From positions 1-64,000 of the forward strand of contig NZ_JOIZ01000026.1 in NCBI RefSeq assembly GCF_000721605.1: a stretch of 64,000 nucleotides of DNA, read 5' to 3'. Shown one piece after another: positions 56,462-64,000 of this stretch (the first letter of the stretch is position 1; each line of letters begins with the position of its first letter). Below the pieces are notes generated by a model. It did no database searches. It saw nothing but the letters and a program-made list of their open reading frames with translations, and had not been told where the DNA came from. Both the position numbers and the translations under genes were made by a program. The stretch comes from Streptomyces sp. NRRL S-37. Lineage in GTDB: Bacteria; Actinomycetota; Actinomycetes; Streptomycetales; Streptomycetaceae.

Positions 56462-57736
56462 TCAGTCGCCCTTGACGGTGACCTTCTCGTCGTTGTTCAA
56501 CTGGCTCACCAGCTGCTTCACCTTCGTCTTGTCCCAGAGCAGGTTGCCGCCGGTGGAGCCCGCGATCGGCATGTTCATGGACGTGCCCTCGCCGCCGCTG
56601 ACGCCCTTCATCGACCAGAACATGTCGGCCAGGTCGAACAGGCCCATGTCCTTGTCGACGATCAGGGAGTCCAGGCCGGCGCCCATGGTCGGGTAGAGCT
56701 TGAAGGGGTTGAGGACCGTGCCCGGCGTGGCCACCTGGTTGGCCAGGGCGGAGAGGAACTTCTGCTGGTTCTTCGTACGGTCCAGGTCGGAGCCCGCCAG
56801 CGCGTACCGGGTGCGGACGAAGGCGAGGGCCTCCTCGCCGTTCAGGGTCTGCTTGCCCTTCTTGAAGTCGGCGCCGGACTTGGTGTCCTTGATGTCCTGC
56901 GGGATGTCCATCTCGACGCCGCCGACCGCGTCCACGATGCTCGCGAAGCCGCCGAAGCCGATCTCCACGTAGTGGTCGATGTGCAGGCCGGTGTTGAACT
57001 CGACCGTGCGGACCAGGAGTTCGGGCCCGTCCTCGGCGTACGCGGCGTTGAGTTTCACCTGCCGGCCGGTCCCGGGGTAGCTCTTGCCCGACTCGGAGCC
57101 CACGAAGGACGGGATCTCGACGTTGGAGTCCCGGGGCAGCGAGATCAGGGTGGGGCCGTTGTCGCCGGTGTGCAGGATCATCATCGAGTCCGTGCGCTTG
57201 CCGTCGGCGGACCCGGTGTGCAGCTTCTTCTTGTCCTCGGCGGTCATGCCCTCGCGGCTGTCGGAGCCGACGATGAGGTAGTTGGTGCCCTCGCCCTTCT
57301 CGGGCCGCTCGATCACCTTCGACAGGTCGACCTCGCGGTTGAGCTTGGAGTCGGCCCAGAAGTAGGTGCCGACGGTCGTCACGACCAGTACGGTGACGAC
57401 GGTGATCGCCGTCCACTTGATACGGCGGCGCCAGTCGGGCGCGGGGCGCTGCGGGGCGTAGCCGTCGCCGCCCGGCCCGCCGGGGCCACCGCCGCCGGGC
57501 GTGCCGTAGACCTGGCCGGTGTTGTAGCCGCTGTCGTAGCCGCCGCCGCTGCCGTGTCCGTCCACGTACGACGGCTGCTGCGGGACACCGCCGTACGCGC
57601 CCTGCCCGGGAGGGGCCGCCGGGCCGCGGCGGACCTGCCGCATGACACGGGCGCCCTCGGGCTGTGCGCTCGCGCTGCCGCGTCCGTAACGTCCGCCGCG
57701 GTTGTCGTCGGACCGTGCCTCGGGCCAATCAGTCAT
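56462..57736 (-). CDS. LCP family protein without LytR_C domain
   Basis: A 424-residue member of the LytR-CpsA-Psr family of glycopolymer-peptidoglycan ligases. A Gly/Tyr/Pro-rich cytoplasmic leader (about 1-100) precedes one transmembrane helix (WTAITVVTVLVVTTVGTYFW). The LCP domain (about 145-370) has TNYLIVGSDSREGM, LISLPRDSNVEIPS and AFVRTRYAL with the conserved Asp and Arg residues. It lacks the LytR_C domain and C-terminal Cys found in the other LCP proteins here. ATG 57736 is used; a longer frame to 57817 has no support. Confidence 0.9.
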   Translation of the reverse strand: MTDWPEARSDDNRGGRYGRGSASAQPEGARVMRQVRRGPAAPPGQGAYGGVPQQPSYVDGHGSGGGYDSGYNTGQVYGTPGGGGPGGPGGDGYAPQRPAPDWRRRIKWTAITVVTVLVVTTVGTYFWADSKLNREVDLSKVIERPEKGEGTNYLIVGSDSREGMTAEDKKKLHTGSADGKRTDSMMILHTGDNGPTLISLPRDSNVEIPSFVGSESGKSYPGTGRQVKLNAAYAEDGPELLVRTVEFNTGLHIDHYVEIGFGGFASIVDAVGGVEMDIPQDIKDTKSGADFKKGKQTLNGEEALAFVRTRYALAGSDLDRTKNQQKFLSALANQVATPGTVLNPFKLYPTMGAGLDSLIVDKDMGLFDLADMFWSMKGVSGGEGTSMNMPIAGSTGGNLLWDKTKVKQLVSQLNNDEKVTVKGD

Positions 57737-57842
57737 GGGACACAGTGTGCAGGTCCCCGCTGTGTGCCATACAAGGGTCGTCGGAAAATCAGGGCCCCGC
57801 TGTTGCGAAGCTGACACAAATTCCGCAGATGTGACCTCGGCA

Positions 57843-57848
57843 TAAGGT
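57843..57848 (+). promoter_or_regulatory. -10 box of a probably leaderless thioesterase gene
   Basis: TAAGGT, then seven bases to ATG 57856. GGAGG (57849-57853) lies only two bases from the ATG, too close to serve well as a Shine-Dalgarno. Confidence 0.4.
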
Positions 57849-57855
57849 GGAGGCC

Positions 57856-58413
57856 ATGACAGACCAGGCCCCCGCCGCAGCCACGGAGAGTCCGGACATC
57901 CCGGGCAAGCCCACCTCGGCGTCCCGTACGACCCTCAGCCACATCATGACCCACAACGACACCAATCTGCTGGGCACCGTGCACGGCGGGGTGATCATGA
58001 AGCTGGTCGACGACGCGGCGGGCGCCGTGGCCGGACGGCACTCCGGAGGGCCTGCCGTCACCGCCTCCATGGACGAGATGGCCTTCCTGGAACCGGTCCG
58101 CGTCGGTGACCTGGTCCATGTGAAGGCCCAGGTCAACTGGACCGGACGGACCTCGATGGAGGTCGGGGTGCGGGTGCTGGCCGAGCGCTGGAACGAGTCC
58201 GCGCCGGCCACCCAGGTCGGCTCGGCGTACCTGGTGTTCGCGGCCGTCGACGCCGACGGGAAGCCGCGCCGGGTGCCGCAGGTGATACCGGAGACCGAGC
58301 GGGACCGGCGCCGCTACCAGGAGGCCCAGATCCGCCGCTCCCACCGGCTGGCCCGCCGCCGGGCGATCATGGAGCTGCGGGAGAAGCGGGCGGCGGAGGG
58401 CTTCGAGGACTGA
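57856..58413 (+). CDS. hot-dog-fold acyl-CoA thioesterase
   Basis: A 185-residue thioesterase of the YciA/BACH type that hydrolyses acyl-CoA to free acid and CoA. The hot-dog core has LSHIMTHNDTNLLGTVHGGVIMKLVDDAAG (about residue 25), with the catalytic Asn/Asp helix, and MDEMAFLEPVRVGDLVHVKAQVN after it. The C-terminus is a long basic helix (ERDRRRYQEAQIRRSHRLARR). ATG 57856 is chosen because a -10 box lies seven bases upstream; GTG 57847 is in frame but would overlap that box. It is divergent from an LCP gene. Confidence 0.92.
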   Translation: MTDQAPAAATESPDIPGKPTSASRTTLSHIMTHNDTNLLGTVHGGVIMKLVDDAAGAVAGRHSGGPAVTASMDEMAFLEPVRVGDLVHVKAQVNWTGRTSMEVGVRVLAERWNESAPATQVGSAYLVFAAVDADGKPRRVPQVIPETERDRRRYQEAQIRRSHRLARRRAIMELREKRAAEGFED

Positions 58414-58415
58414 CC

Positions 58416-58560
58416 CATAGGGGCGCGGGGCTGTGCCGATATGCGGCTCCGCCGCGTGGGCGCGAACGGGATCGACCCATAGGAGCGCGGGGAACTGCGC
58501 GAAGGGGGTCCGGGGGCGGAGCCCCCGGGGACGGGATGGGAAGGGGCGGCGGGGGCGAGA
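58416..58560. repeat. composite of dispersed repeats: family B then family A
   Basis: 58416-58473 matches, inverted, the family B stretch at 51750-51812, and ACCCATAGG-GCGCGGGG occurs twice (58413 and 58474). 58476-58560 is an inverted copy of family A (compare 5895-5972), with the hairpin CCGGGGGCGGAGCCCCCGG and GGGAAGGGGCGGCGGGGGCG. It fills most of the gap between convergent genes. Confidence 0.7.
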
Positions 58561-58616
58561 AACCGCGCGCCGGCCCGCCCGGCCCGCCCGGCCCGGCCCG
58601 CCGCCCGGCCCGGCGT

Positions 58617-60101
58617 TCAGGAGCACCCCACCTCGTCCCCCCGCACCACCCCGAACTCGCCCTCCCCCGGGTCCCGCGCCCGCACCTTGCGGACCTTCTC
58701 GAAGTCGGCGCCCGCGATCACCTTCAGCGTGGCACCCTGGCCCTCCACCGCGCGCAGCTCGCTGCCGGGCAGGGCCGCCGCGAGGGACTTCGCGGAGCGG
58801 TCCCAGCGGGGGTCGTAGGTGACGACCGTCCGCCGCACGTCCTGGCGCGCCGCGTTGACCGGGGCGCGGGTGGTGGCGAAGCCGGTCGCCGCCAGCGCGG
58901 CGTCGACCCGCCGGCCGAGGCCCGTGGTGCGGGTGCCGTTCTCGACCTGGACGCGGATGTGCCGGGGATCCACCGGGACGCGGAGCGCCGCGTCGGGGGT
59001 GCGGCGCACGGAGAGCGGCTCGTCCCGGCGCAGCGCGTCGAAGACGCGCTCGGACTGCGCGGTGTCCCACTTCAGCGTCGCGCCGACGCCCTTCACGGTG
59101 TGCCTCATGTCGGAGACCGGCACGGTGGTGAACTCGGAGGAGGAGGGCGAGAAGTTCCGCATCGCACGGCCGAGGTCCAGGAGTTCGCCGGTGCCGAAGC
59201 CCTTGTCGGCGCGGACCGAGCCGAGCACCGCCCGGGTCACGTCCCGGAACTTCAGCGGGTTCAGCAGGACCCCGGAGGAGGTGACCCGTTCCACCAGGGC
59301 CGCCAGGAAATGCTGCTGGCGCCTCATCCGGCTGAGGTCGGAGGCGCCGTCGACGTGCCGGGAGCGGACGTACTGCAGGGCCCGGCCGCCTTCGAGGGTG
59401 TGCCGGCCGGCGGGCAGGTCGAGGCCGGTGCGGCTGTCCTTCAGCCGCCTGTCGGTGCAGATCTCGACGCCGCCGACCACGTCCACGGTCTTCATGAAGC
59501 TGGTGAAGTCGACCTCCAGATAGTGGTCGATCTTCACCCGGGTCATCTTCTCGACCGTGCGCACGGTCAGCCGGGGCCCGCCCTCGGCGTACGCCGCGTT
59601 CAGCTTCACGGGGTGCCCCTGGTGCCGTTCGCCGCTCACCCGGTCGGTGTGCGGGGGCGTCACGGCGTACGAGTCGCGGGGCAGGCTGACCACGGCGGCC
59701 CGCTCACGGTCCGCCGAGATGTGCACGATCATGATCGTGTCGGTGCAGTGGCAGGGCGCCCCGCCGAGCCGGTACTTCTCCCGCTCCTCCTCGCCGATGC
59801 TCTCCCGGCCGTCGGTGCCGACGAGCAGGATGTTCATGCCGTGACCGGCCTCGGGGCGGTTCTTCATGTCGTGGAACGGGTCGACCCGGGCGATGTCCTC
59901 GTCGAGGCCGCTCATCACCGCGTGTCCGATCCCGGCGGAGGCGAGCACCACGACCGACAGCGAGGTGACGGTGCGCACGACCCAGCGCGGCTTCCCGCGC
60001 GGCGGCACGGGCGGCGCGGCGGGCCCAGGGCCCGTGCGGGCCGGCCGCGGGGGACGCTGCGGTGCGGGGCGGGGCCGGGGGGACCGCGGCGGCGTGGGCA
60101 A
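58617..60101 (-). CDS. LCP family protein with LytR_C domain
   Basis: A 494-residue glycopolymer ligase candidate. A Pro/Arg-rich leader and one transmembrane helix (TVTSLSVVVLASAGIGHAVM, about 45-65) precede the LCP domain (about 85-310; MNILLVGTDGRESIG, VVSLPRDSYAVTP, QYVRSRHVDG). A LytR_C domain (about 380-475; RVQVENGTRTTGLGRRVDAAL) and a penultimate Cys (DEVGCS) follow. TTG 60101 is chosen because GGAGG (60114-60110) lies eight bases before it. GTG 60110 overlaps that Shine-Dalgarno and is less likely. It is divergent from the glycosyltransferase gene. Confidence 0.88.
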   Translation of the reverse strand: MPTPPRSPRPRPAPQRPPRPARTGPGPAAPPVPPRGKPRWVVRTVTSLSVVVLASAGIGHAVMSGLDEDIARVDPFHDMKNRPEAGHGMNILLVGTDGRESIGEEEREKYRLGGAPCHCTDTIMIVHISADRERAAVVSLPRDSYAVTPPHTDRVSGERHQGHPVKLNAAYAEGGPRLTVRTVEKMTRVKIDHYLEVDFTSFMKTVDVVGGVEICTDRRLKDSRTGLDLPAGRHTLEGGRALQYVRSRHVDGASDLSRMRRQQHFLAALVERVTSSGVLLNPLKFRDVTRAVLGSVRADKGFGTGELLDLGRAMRNFSPSSSEFTTVPVSDMRHTVKGVGATLKWDTAQSERVFDALRRDEPLSVRRTPDAALRVPVDPRHIRVQVENGTRTTGLGRRVDAALAATGFATTRAPVNAARQDVRRTVVTYDPRWDRSAKSLAAALPGSELRAVEGQGATLKVIAGADFEKVRKVRARDPGEGEFGVVRGDEVGCS

Positions 60102-60229
60102 GGGGGACACCTCCGGACGACGGCCGTACGTGGGATCGTGAGCACGGTAGGCCGATACGATCTGCGGCCCGGCACATCGCCCCCGGCACGCGCATCGGTG
60201 TCCCCCGTTCGCGGTAACGTGAGCCCTCT

Positions 60230-61267
60230 ATGAACGCCAATCCCGACGTGCGGCTCCCCGCCGTTTCCGTGATCATGCCCGTCCTCAACGAGGAGCGGCA
60301 TCTGCGCGGCGCCGTCCGCGCGATCCTCGCCCAGGAGTACGCCGGCGAGATGGAGGTCGTGATCGCCCTCGGTCCGTCCACGGACCGCACGGACGAGATC
60401 GCCGCCGAGCTCGTGGCCGAGGACCCGCGGGTGCACACCGTGCCCAATCCGACCGGCCGCACCCCGGCCGCCCTCAACGCGGCGATCAAGGCCTCGCGCC
60501 ATCCGGTCGTGGTCCGCGTCGACGGGCACGGGATGCTCTCCCCGAACTACATCGCGACCGCCGTACGGCTCCTGGAGGAGACCGGCGCGCAGAACGTCGG
60601 CGGCATCATGCACGCCGAGGGGGAGAACGACTGGGAGCACGCCGTCGCCGCCGCGATGACGTCGAAGATAGGTGTGGGCAACGCCGCCTTCCACACCGGC
60701 GGCGAGGCCGCCCCCGCCGAGACGGTGTACCTGGGCGTGTTCCGGCGCGAGGCGCTGGAGCAGCAGGGCGGGTACAACGTGGAGTTCATCCGCGCCCAGG
60801 ACTGGGAGCTGAACTTCCGCATCCGTGAGGCCGGCGGGCTGATCTGGTTCTCGCCGGAGCTGAAGGTGTCGTACCGGCCCCGGCCGAGCGTGCGGGCGCT
60901 GGCCAAGCAGTACAAGGACTACGGGCGCTGGCGGCACGTCGTGGCCCGCTACCACTCCGGTTCCATCAACCTGCGCTACCTGGCCCCGCCGGCCGCGGTG
61001 TGCGCGATCGCGGCCGGGATCGTGGCCGGCGCCGCGCTGACCCCGTGGGGCTTCGTGGTGCCCGGCGGGTACCTCGCGGCGATCGTGCTGGGGTCGATAC
61101 CGGCCGGCAAGGGGCTGCCGCTCAAGGCGCGGCTGCAGATCCCGGTGGCGCTGGCCACCATGCACATGTCGTGGGGCTGGGGCTTCCTGACCAGCCCGAA
61201 GTCCCTGGCCCGCAAGGTGATCGCGAGCCGGCGCCCCCCGGTCCGCGCGGACGCCGCCTCGCACTGA
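60230..61267 (+). CDS. family 2 glycosyltransferase with C-terminal membrane segments
   Basis: A 345-residue GT-A-fold enzyme. The nucleotide-sugar motif VSVIMPVLNEERHLRGAV is at the N-terminus (about residue 12). A metal-site variant lies in VVRVDGHGMLSPNYI (Asp-x-His, about 95) and an acceptor-site motif in FIRAQDWELNFRIREAGG (about 185). Two or three hydrophobic segments near the end (LAPPAAVCAIAAGIVAGAAL, about 247) suggest membrane attachment. It lies between LCP genes and probably builds an envelope glycan (inference). ATG 60230 has TAACGT nine bases before it and no Shine-Dalgarno. Confidence 0.9.
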   Translation: MNANPDVRLPAVSVIMPVLNEERHLRGAVRAILAQEYAGEMEVVIALGPSTDRTDEIAAELVAEDPRVHTVPNPTGRTPAALNAAIKASRHPVVVRVDGHGMLSPNYIATAVRLLEETGAQNVGGIMHAEGENDWEHAVAAAMTSKIGVGNAAFHTGGEAAPAETVYLGVFRREALEQQGGYNVEFIRAQDWELNFRIREAGGLIWFSPELKVSYRPRPSVRALAKQYKDYGRWRHVVARYHSGSINLRYLAPPAAVCAIAAGIVAGAALTPWGFVVPGGYLAAIVLGSIPAGKGLPLKARLQIPVALATMHMSWGWGFLTSPKSLARKVIASRRPPVRADAASH

Positions 61268-61275
61268 CCGGACAC

Positions 61276-61316
61276 CGTCAGGGGCCCCTCTCCCGCCCGG
61301 AGAGGGGCCCCTGACG
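61276..61316. terminator. perfect 18-bp terminator between GT2 and LCP genes
   Basis: CGTCAGGGGCCCCTCTCC (61276-61293), loop CGCCC, then the exact complement (61299-61316), between convergent genes. Confidence 0.88.
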
Positions 61317-61322
61317 CCGTTC

Positions 61323-62915
61323 TCACCAGGTGAACCCGGGGTCCACCTTCATGCAGGCCTTCTCGTCCGCGCCGTTGAGCGCCTCGGCGGTCTCGGGCAC
61401 CTCGTTGTTCTCCTCGGGTGCCTTGTACGTCGTGCCCTCGCGCCAGTCCGCGCCCACCACGAGCGTGACCCCGGAGACGTCGGTCGACCTGCGCACCGCG
61501 CCCGGCGCGAGGCCCAGGGCCTCGGCGACCGCCGCGGCGTCGCCCTCCAGGTCCGCGCTCGGGTAGCGGACGACGGTCGTCTTCTCGCTCAGCGAGGCGC
61601 TCCGGTCGGCGACCGCCTTGGTGAACCCCTCCTCCACGAGCAGCTCCGCCACGGTGCCGGCCCGGCCGGGGGCCGCGCCCAGGGTGTCGGTGCGGGTGCC
61701 GTTCCGCACCAGGACCGGGATCTCGGCGTCCTCGGCGGCCGGGTCGTCCGGGCCCTGGTCCTCCTGCGTCGGGGTGGCCTTCTTCTTCGTGTCCCCGCCG
61801 TCCAGGGGGATGTCCTCGCGCACCAGCCGGAAGAGCTGCTCGGCGTCCTCCGTGGGCTCCACCCGCGCGCCCACGTACCGGTTCGGCATGGTGGTCATGG
61901 TGATGCGCTCCGGTTCGACCTTCCGCAGCTCGGTGCTGAGGTCGTAGAGCTTCTTGACCGAGTCCAGGCCCGGATCGACGGTGAGTGCCTCGGTGGCCTT
62001 CTCGGCGAGCCTGCGCAGCTTGTTCGGGTTGCCCAGGGTGGCGTTCTCGCGCAGCTCCCTGACCATCGAGTTCATGTACATGTGCTGGGCCTTGGCCCGT
62101 GCCAGGTCGCTGCCGTCCTCGAAGCCGTACCGGGTGCGCAGCCACTGCAGGGCCTGCTCGCCCTTGACCGGGTGGGTGCCCTTCTCCAGCTTCAGGCCGG
62201 AGCCGTGCCCCTGGCTGTCGCGTGAGTGGATGTTGGCGTCGACGCACACCGGGACACCGCCGATGGCGTCCGCCATCGCCACCACACCCGCGAAGTCGAC
62301 CATGAGGAAGTGGTCGATGTGGATGCCGGTGAGCTCCTGCCAGGTGGCGACCGTGCAGCCCGGACCGCCGTGCCCGAGGCTCTGATTGGTCATCACCCGC
62401 CTGTTGCTCGCCGGGTACACCGTGCCGTCGTCGGGGTCGGTGCACTTCGGGATCTCCAGGAGGGTGTCCCGCGGCATGCTGACGACCGACATGTTGCTGC
62501 GGTCGGCGGACAGGTGCACCAGCATCTGGACGTCCGCCAGCGGGGTGGAGCCGAACGTCTCCCGGGCGCCGCCGAGTTCCTGGTTCTCCTTGCTGTCCCG
62601 CGCGTCGGAGCCGATGAGCAGGATGTTCAACGGGGTCTGCCCCGCGGCGTTCGGCGTCGGCTCCGGGATCTTCTGGTCACCGAGGTTGAGTTCCTGCTGC
62701 TCGATGTTGGCGTTGAGATGCCGGTAGTAGACGTAGCCGGCGCCGGCCGTGCCCACTATCAGCACGGCCAGCACCATCGCCGACCAGCGGAGCACCCGGT
62801 GCTTGCGCGGCGCCCTGCGCCCGTCGCCCGGACCCTCGCCGCTCCCTTCCCCGAGAGCGGCCTCGTCCTCGGCCTCGGCGGCCGGTACGGCCTCCTGCAC
62901 ACTGTTCTGCGTCAA
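61323..62915 (-). CDS. LCP family protein with LytR_C domain
   Basis: A 530-residue member of the LytR-CpsA-Psr family. An acidic cytoplasmic leader (about 1-40) and one transmembrane helix (LRWSAMVLAVLIVGTAGAGYVYY, about 43-66) are followed by the LCP domain (about 98-330; LNILLIGSDARDS, VVSMPRDTLLEIPK, QWLRTRYGF). A LytR_C domain follows (about 398-500; IPVLVRNGTRTDTLG) with a C-terminal Cys in DEKACMK. The start is TTG 62915 with GGAGG nine bases upstream. It lies head-to-tail with the next, damaged LCP gene (80 bases apart), pointing to a duplicated pair. Confidence 0.9.
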   Translation of the reverse strand: MTQNSVQEAVPAAEAEDEAALGEGSGEGPGDGRRAPRKHRVLRWSAMVLAVLIVGTAGAGYVYYRHLNANIEQQELNLGDQKIPEPTPNAAGQTPLNILLIGSDARDSKENQELGGARETFGSTPLADVQMLVHLSADRSNMSVVSMPRDTLLEIPKCTDPDDGTVYPASNRRVMTNQSLGHGGPGCTVATWQELTGIHIDHFLMVDFAGVVAMADAIGGVPVCVDANIHSRDSQGHGSGLKLEKGTHPVKGEQALQWLRTRYGFEDGSDLARAKAQHMYMNSMVRELRENATLGNPNKLRRLAEKATEALTVDPGLDSVKKLYDLSTELRKVEPERITMTTMPNRYVGARVEPTEDAEQLFRLVREDIPLDGGDTKKKATPTQEDQGPDDPAAEDAEIPVLVRNGTRTDTLGAAPGRAGTVAELLVEEGFTKAVADRSASLSEKTTVVRYPSADLEGDAAAVAEALGLAPGAVRRSTDVSGVTLVVGADWREGTTYKAPEENNEVPETAEALNGADEKACMKVDPGFTW

Positions 62916-62995
62916 CTTCTGCGTCCTCCACAGCCCTCAGGGCCCGCCGTACGTCTTGGAGACATACGACGGGCCCGTGAGGTTGCGCTACGGCC

Positions 62996-64000
62996 TCAAC
63001 TCGCGCACTGAACTTTGTCGGCCGTGGACTTCTCCACCTCGGGCGTCTCGGCCGACGCGGCGTCGAGTTTGACTCCGGCGCCCTTGAAGTCCTTGCCGAG
63101 GGTGAGGGTCATGGTGGGCAGGCCCTGGGAGTTGGTGACGCTTTCGCCGGGTTTCATGGCGGATCCGGACAGACGCGGACCTCGGACGGGTCGGCCTTGG
63201 TGCCCTTGAGGCGGGCGGCGACCGCCGCGGCCTCCGGCGGGGTTGTCGACCACCGGCACCGTCAGGAACGTGATGTTCTTCGGCGGTACCTTCTTCAGCT
63301 CCAGGGCGATGTCCTTCAGCGTGCCCACCGTGCCGATGGCGCTGTCCACGGTGAGCGCCTTGGTCGCGGCCTCGGCCAGCTTGATCAGCTTGGTGGGGCT
63401 GGTGAGGGTGTCGCTGGAGGACATCTGCCGCATGAGGGAGCCCAGGAACTGCTGCTGGACCTTGATGCGGTCCAGGTCGCCCTCGTTGCCGAAGGAGTGC
63501 CGGGTGCGCAGGAAGGCCAGCGCCTGCTCGCCCTCGATCTGTGACTCGCCGGCGGGCAGCTTCAGATGGGACTTCGGGTCGTCGACGGCGTGCTCCACAC
63601 AGACCTTCACGCCGCCGACCGCCGTGGTCAGCGTCTTGACCGCGTTGAAGTCGGCCATCATGAAGTGGTGGGGCTGGATGCCGGTCGCCTCCTTCACCGT
63701 GCGCATGGTGCAGCCGGCGTCCCGGCCGTCCTGGCCGAGGCTCGTGTTGAAGCGGACGCCGGTGGAGCCGGGGACGACCTTCTCCGTCCCGTCCTCCTGC
63801 GTGGTGGGGCAGTCGGGGATGTCGACGATCATGTCGCGGGGGATGCTGAGCGCGGTGGCGTTGGAGCGGTCCTTGGAGACGTGCAGCAGGATCGTGGTGT
63901 CGGCGTGGCCCGTGCTGCCCTTGTCGCCGTAGCCCTCGTTGCCCTCACCGGTGCGCTTGTCGGTGCCGATGATGAGGATGTTGAAGGCCTCGTCCTTCTT
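62996..64000 (-). pseudogene. LCP family gene, internally deleted/frameshifted and cut by the window end
   Basis: The 335 visible residues start inside the LCP domain (FNILIIGTDKRTGEG at the edge, then ALSIPRDMIVDIPD and FLRTRHSF) and run normally to TVPVVDNP (about 63242). The next ~68 bases read nonsense in frame, but in the +1 frame give PPEAAAVAARLKGTKADPSE, the expected family sequence. The normal frame resumes at LSGSAMKPGESV (about 63172) to the end with its Cys (KVQCAS). Compared with the LCP gene at 29032-30753, roughly 95-100 residues are missing, including most of LytR_C. Two compensating deletions, or an assembly collapse, would explain this. Confidence 0.75.

Overview
The window reads as a chromosomal core segment of a Streptomyces. 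G+C is very high, third-codon GC is extreme, TTA codons are essentially absent, and GTG starts and GTGA stop/start overlaps are common. Marker genes fit: tandem rpf resuscitation factors with a c-di-AMP (ydaO-type) riboswitch, a divIC-eno block, a Rex-type operator before ndh, the bldA tRNA-Leu(UAA), a partner-switch sigma locus and a cluster of LCP cell-wall ligases. From memory, the gene order runs like S. coelicolor SCO3104 down to about SCO3040. I could not run an alignment to confirm this. Positions 3-35 are an Illumina Nextera adapter, so position 1 is a contig end in a draft assembly and the first gene is cut by it.

Layout. 36-5862: truncated N-6 DNA methylase, membrane protein plus Ser/Thr kinase pair, SurA-like lipoprotein, mazG. 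6043-9648: P450 (CYP107-like), rpfC, rpfA with riboswitch leader. 9883-13266: eno, divIC, DUF501, ppx/gppA. 13374-16653: Rex-type site(s), ndh, cfa. 16732-20124: FtsX/MacB-type ABC exporter on the minus strand. 20515-20601: bldA. 21042-28184: Bax-inhibitor-1 protein, small conserved genes, thiolase, a repeat-rich gap with a ~185 bp palindrome, SGNH hydrolase and cystathionine beta-synthase. 28524-32577: hypothetical protein, an LCP protein, an RpiR regulator and a membrane protein. 32645-39873: a DAP-decarboxylase-like gene divergent from a four-gene histidine (hut) operon. In that operon an M20 amidohydrolase occupies the deformylase slot and has a repeat-built N-terminal extension. 39988-42355: SigB/F-type sigma factor, anti-anti-sigma and anti-sigma ATPase. 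42675-46693: POT peptide transporter and a two-component system. 46697-50287: GtrA, purK, purE, dipeptidase. 50306-54617: two VOC proteins, a CGNR regulator, UDP-glucose dehydrogenase and an acyl-CoA dehydrogenase. 54694-64000: phospholipase D family, a Cys-rich copper protein, a thioesterase, a GT2 glycosyltransferase and four LCP genes, the last of which is internally damaged and runs off the window.

How the parts fit. Several genes concern the envelope and development: rpfA/rpfC, divIC, five LCP ligases, GtrA, GT2, UDP-glucose dehydrogenase, cfa and bldA. Regulation is unusually readable: a c-di-AMP riboswitch, Rex-type site(s), a shared inverted repeat linking the RpiR regulator to the hut promoter, and many genes whose -10 box sits six or seven bases before the start codon, as in leaderless transcripts. 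Several gaps hold GC-rich palindromes and dispersed repeats. No phage, insertion sequence, CRISPR or biosynthetic cluster is visible.
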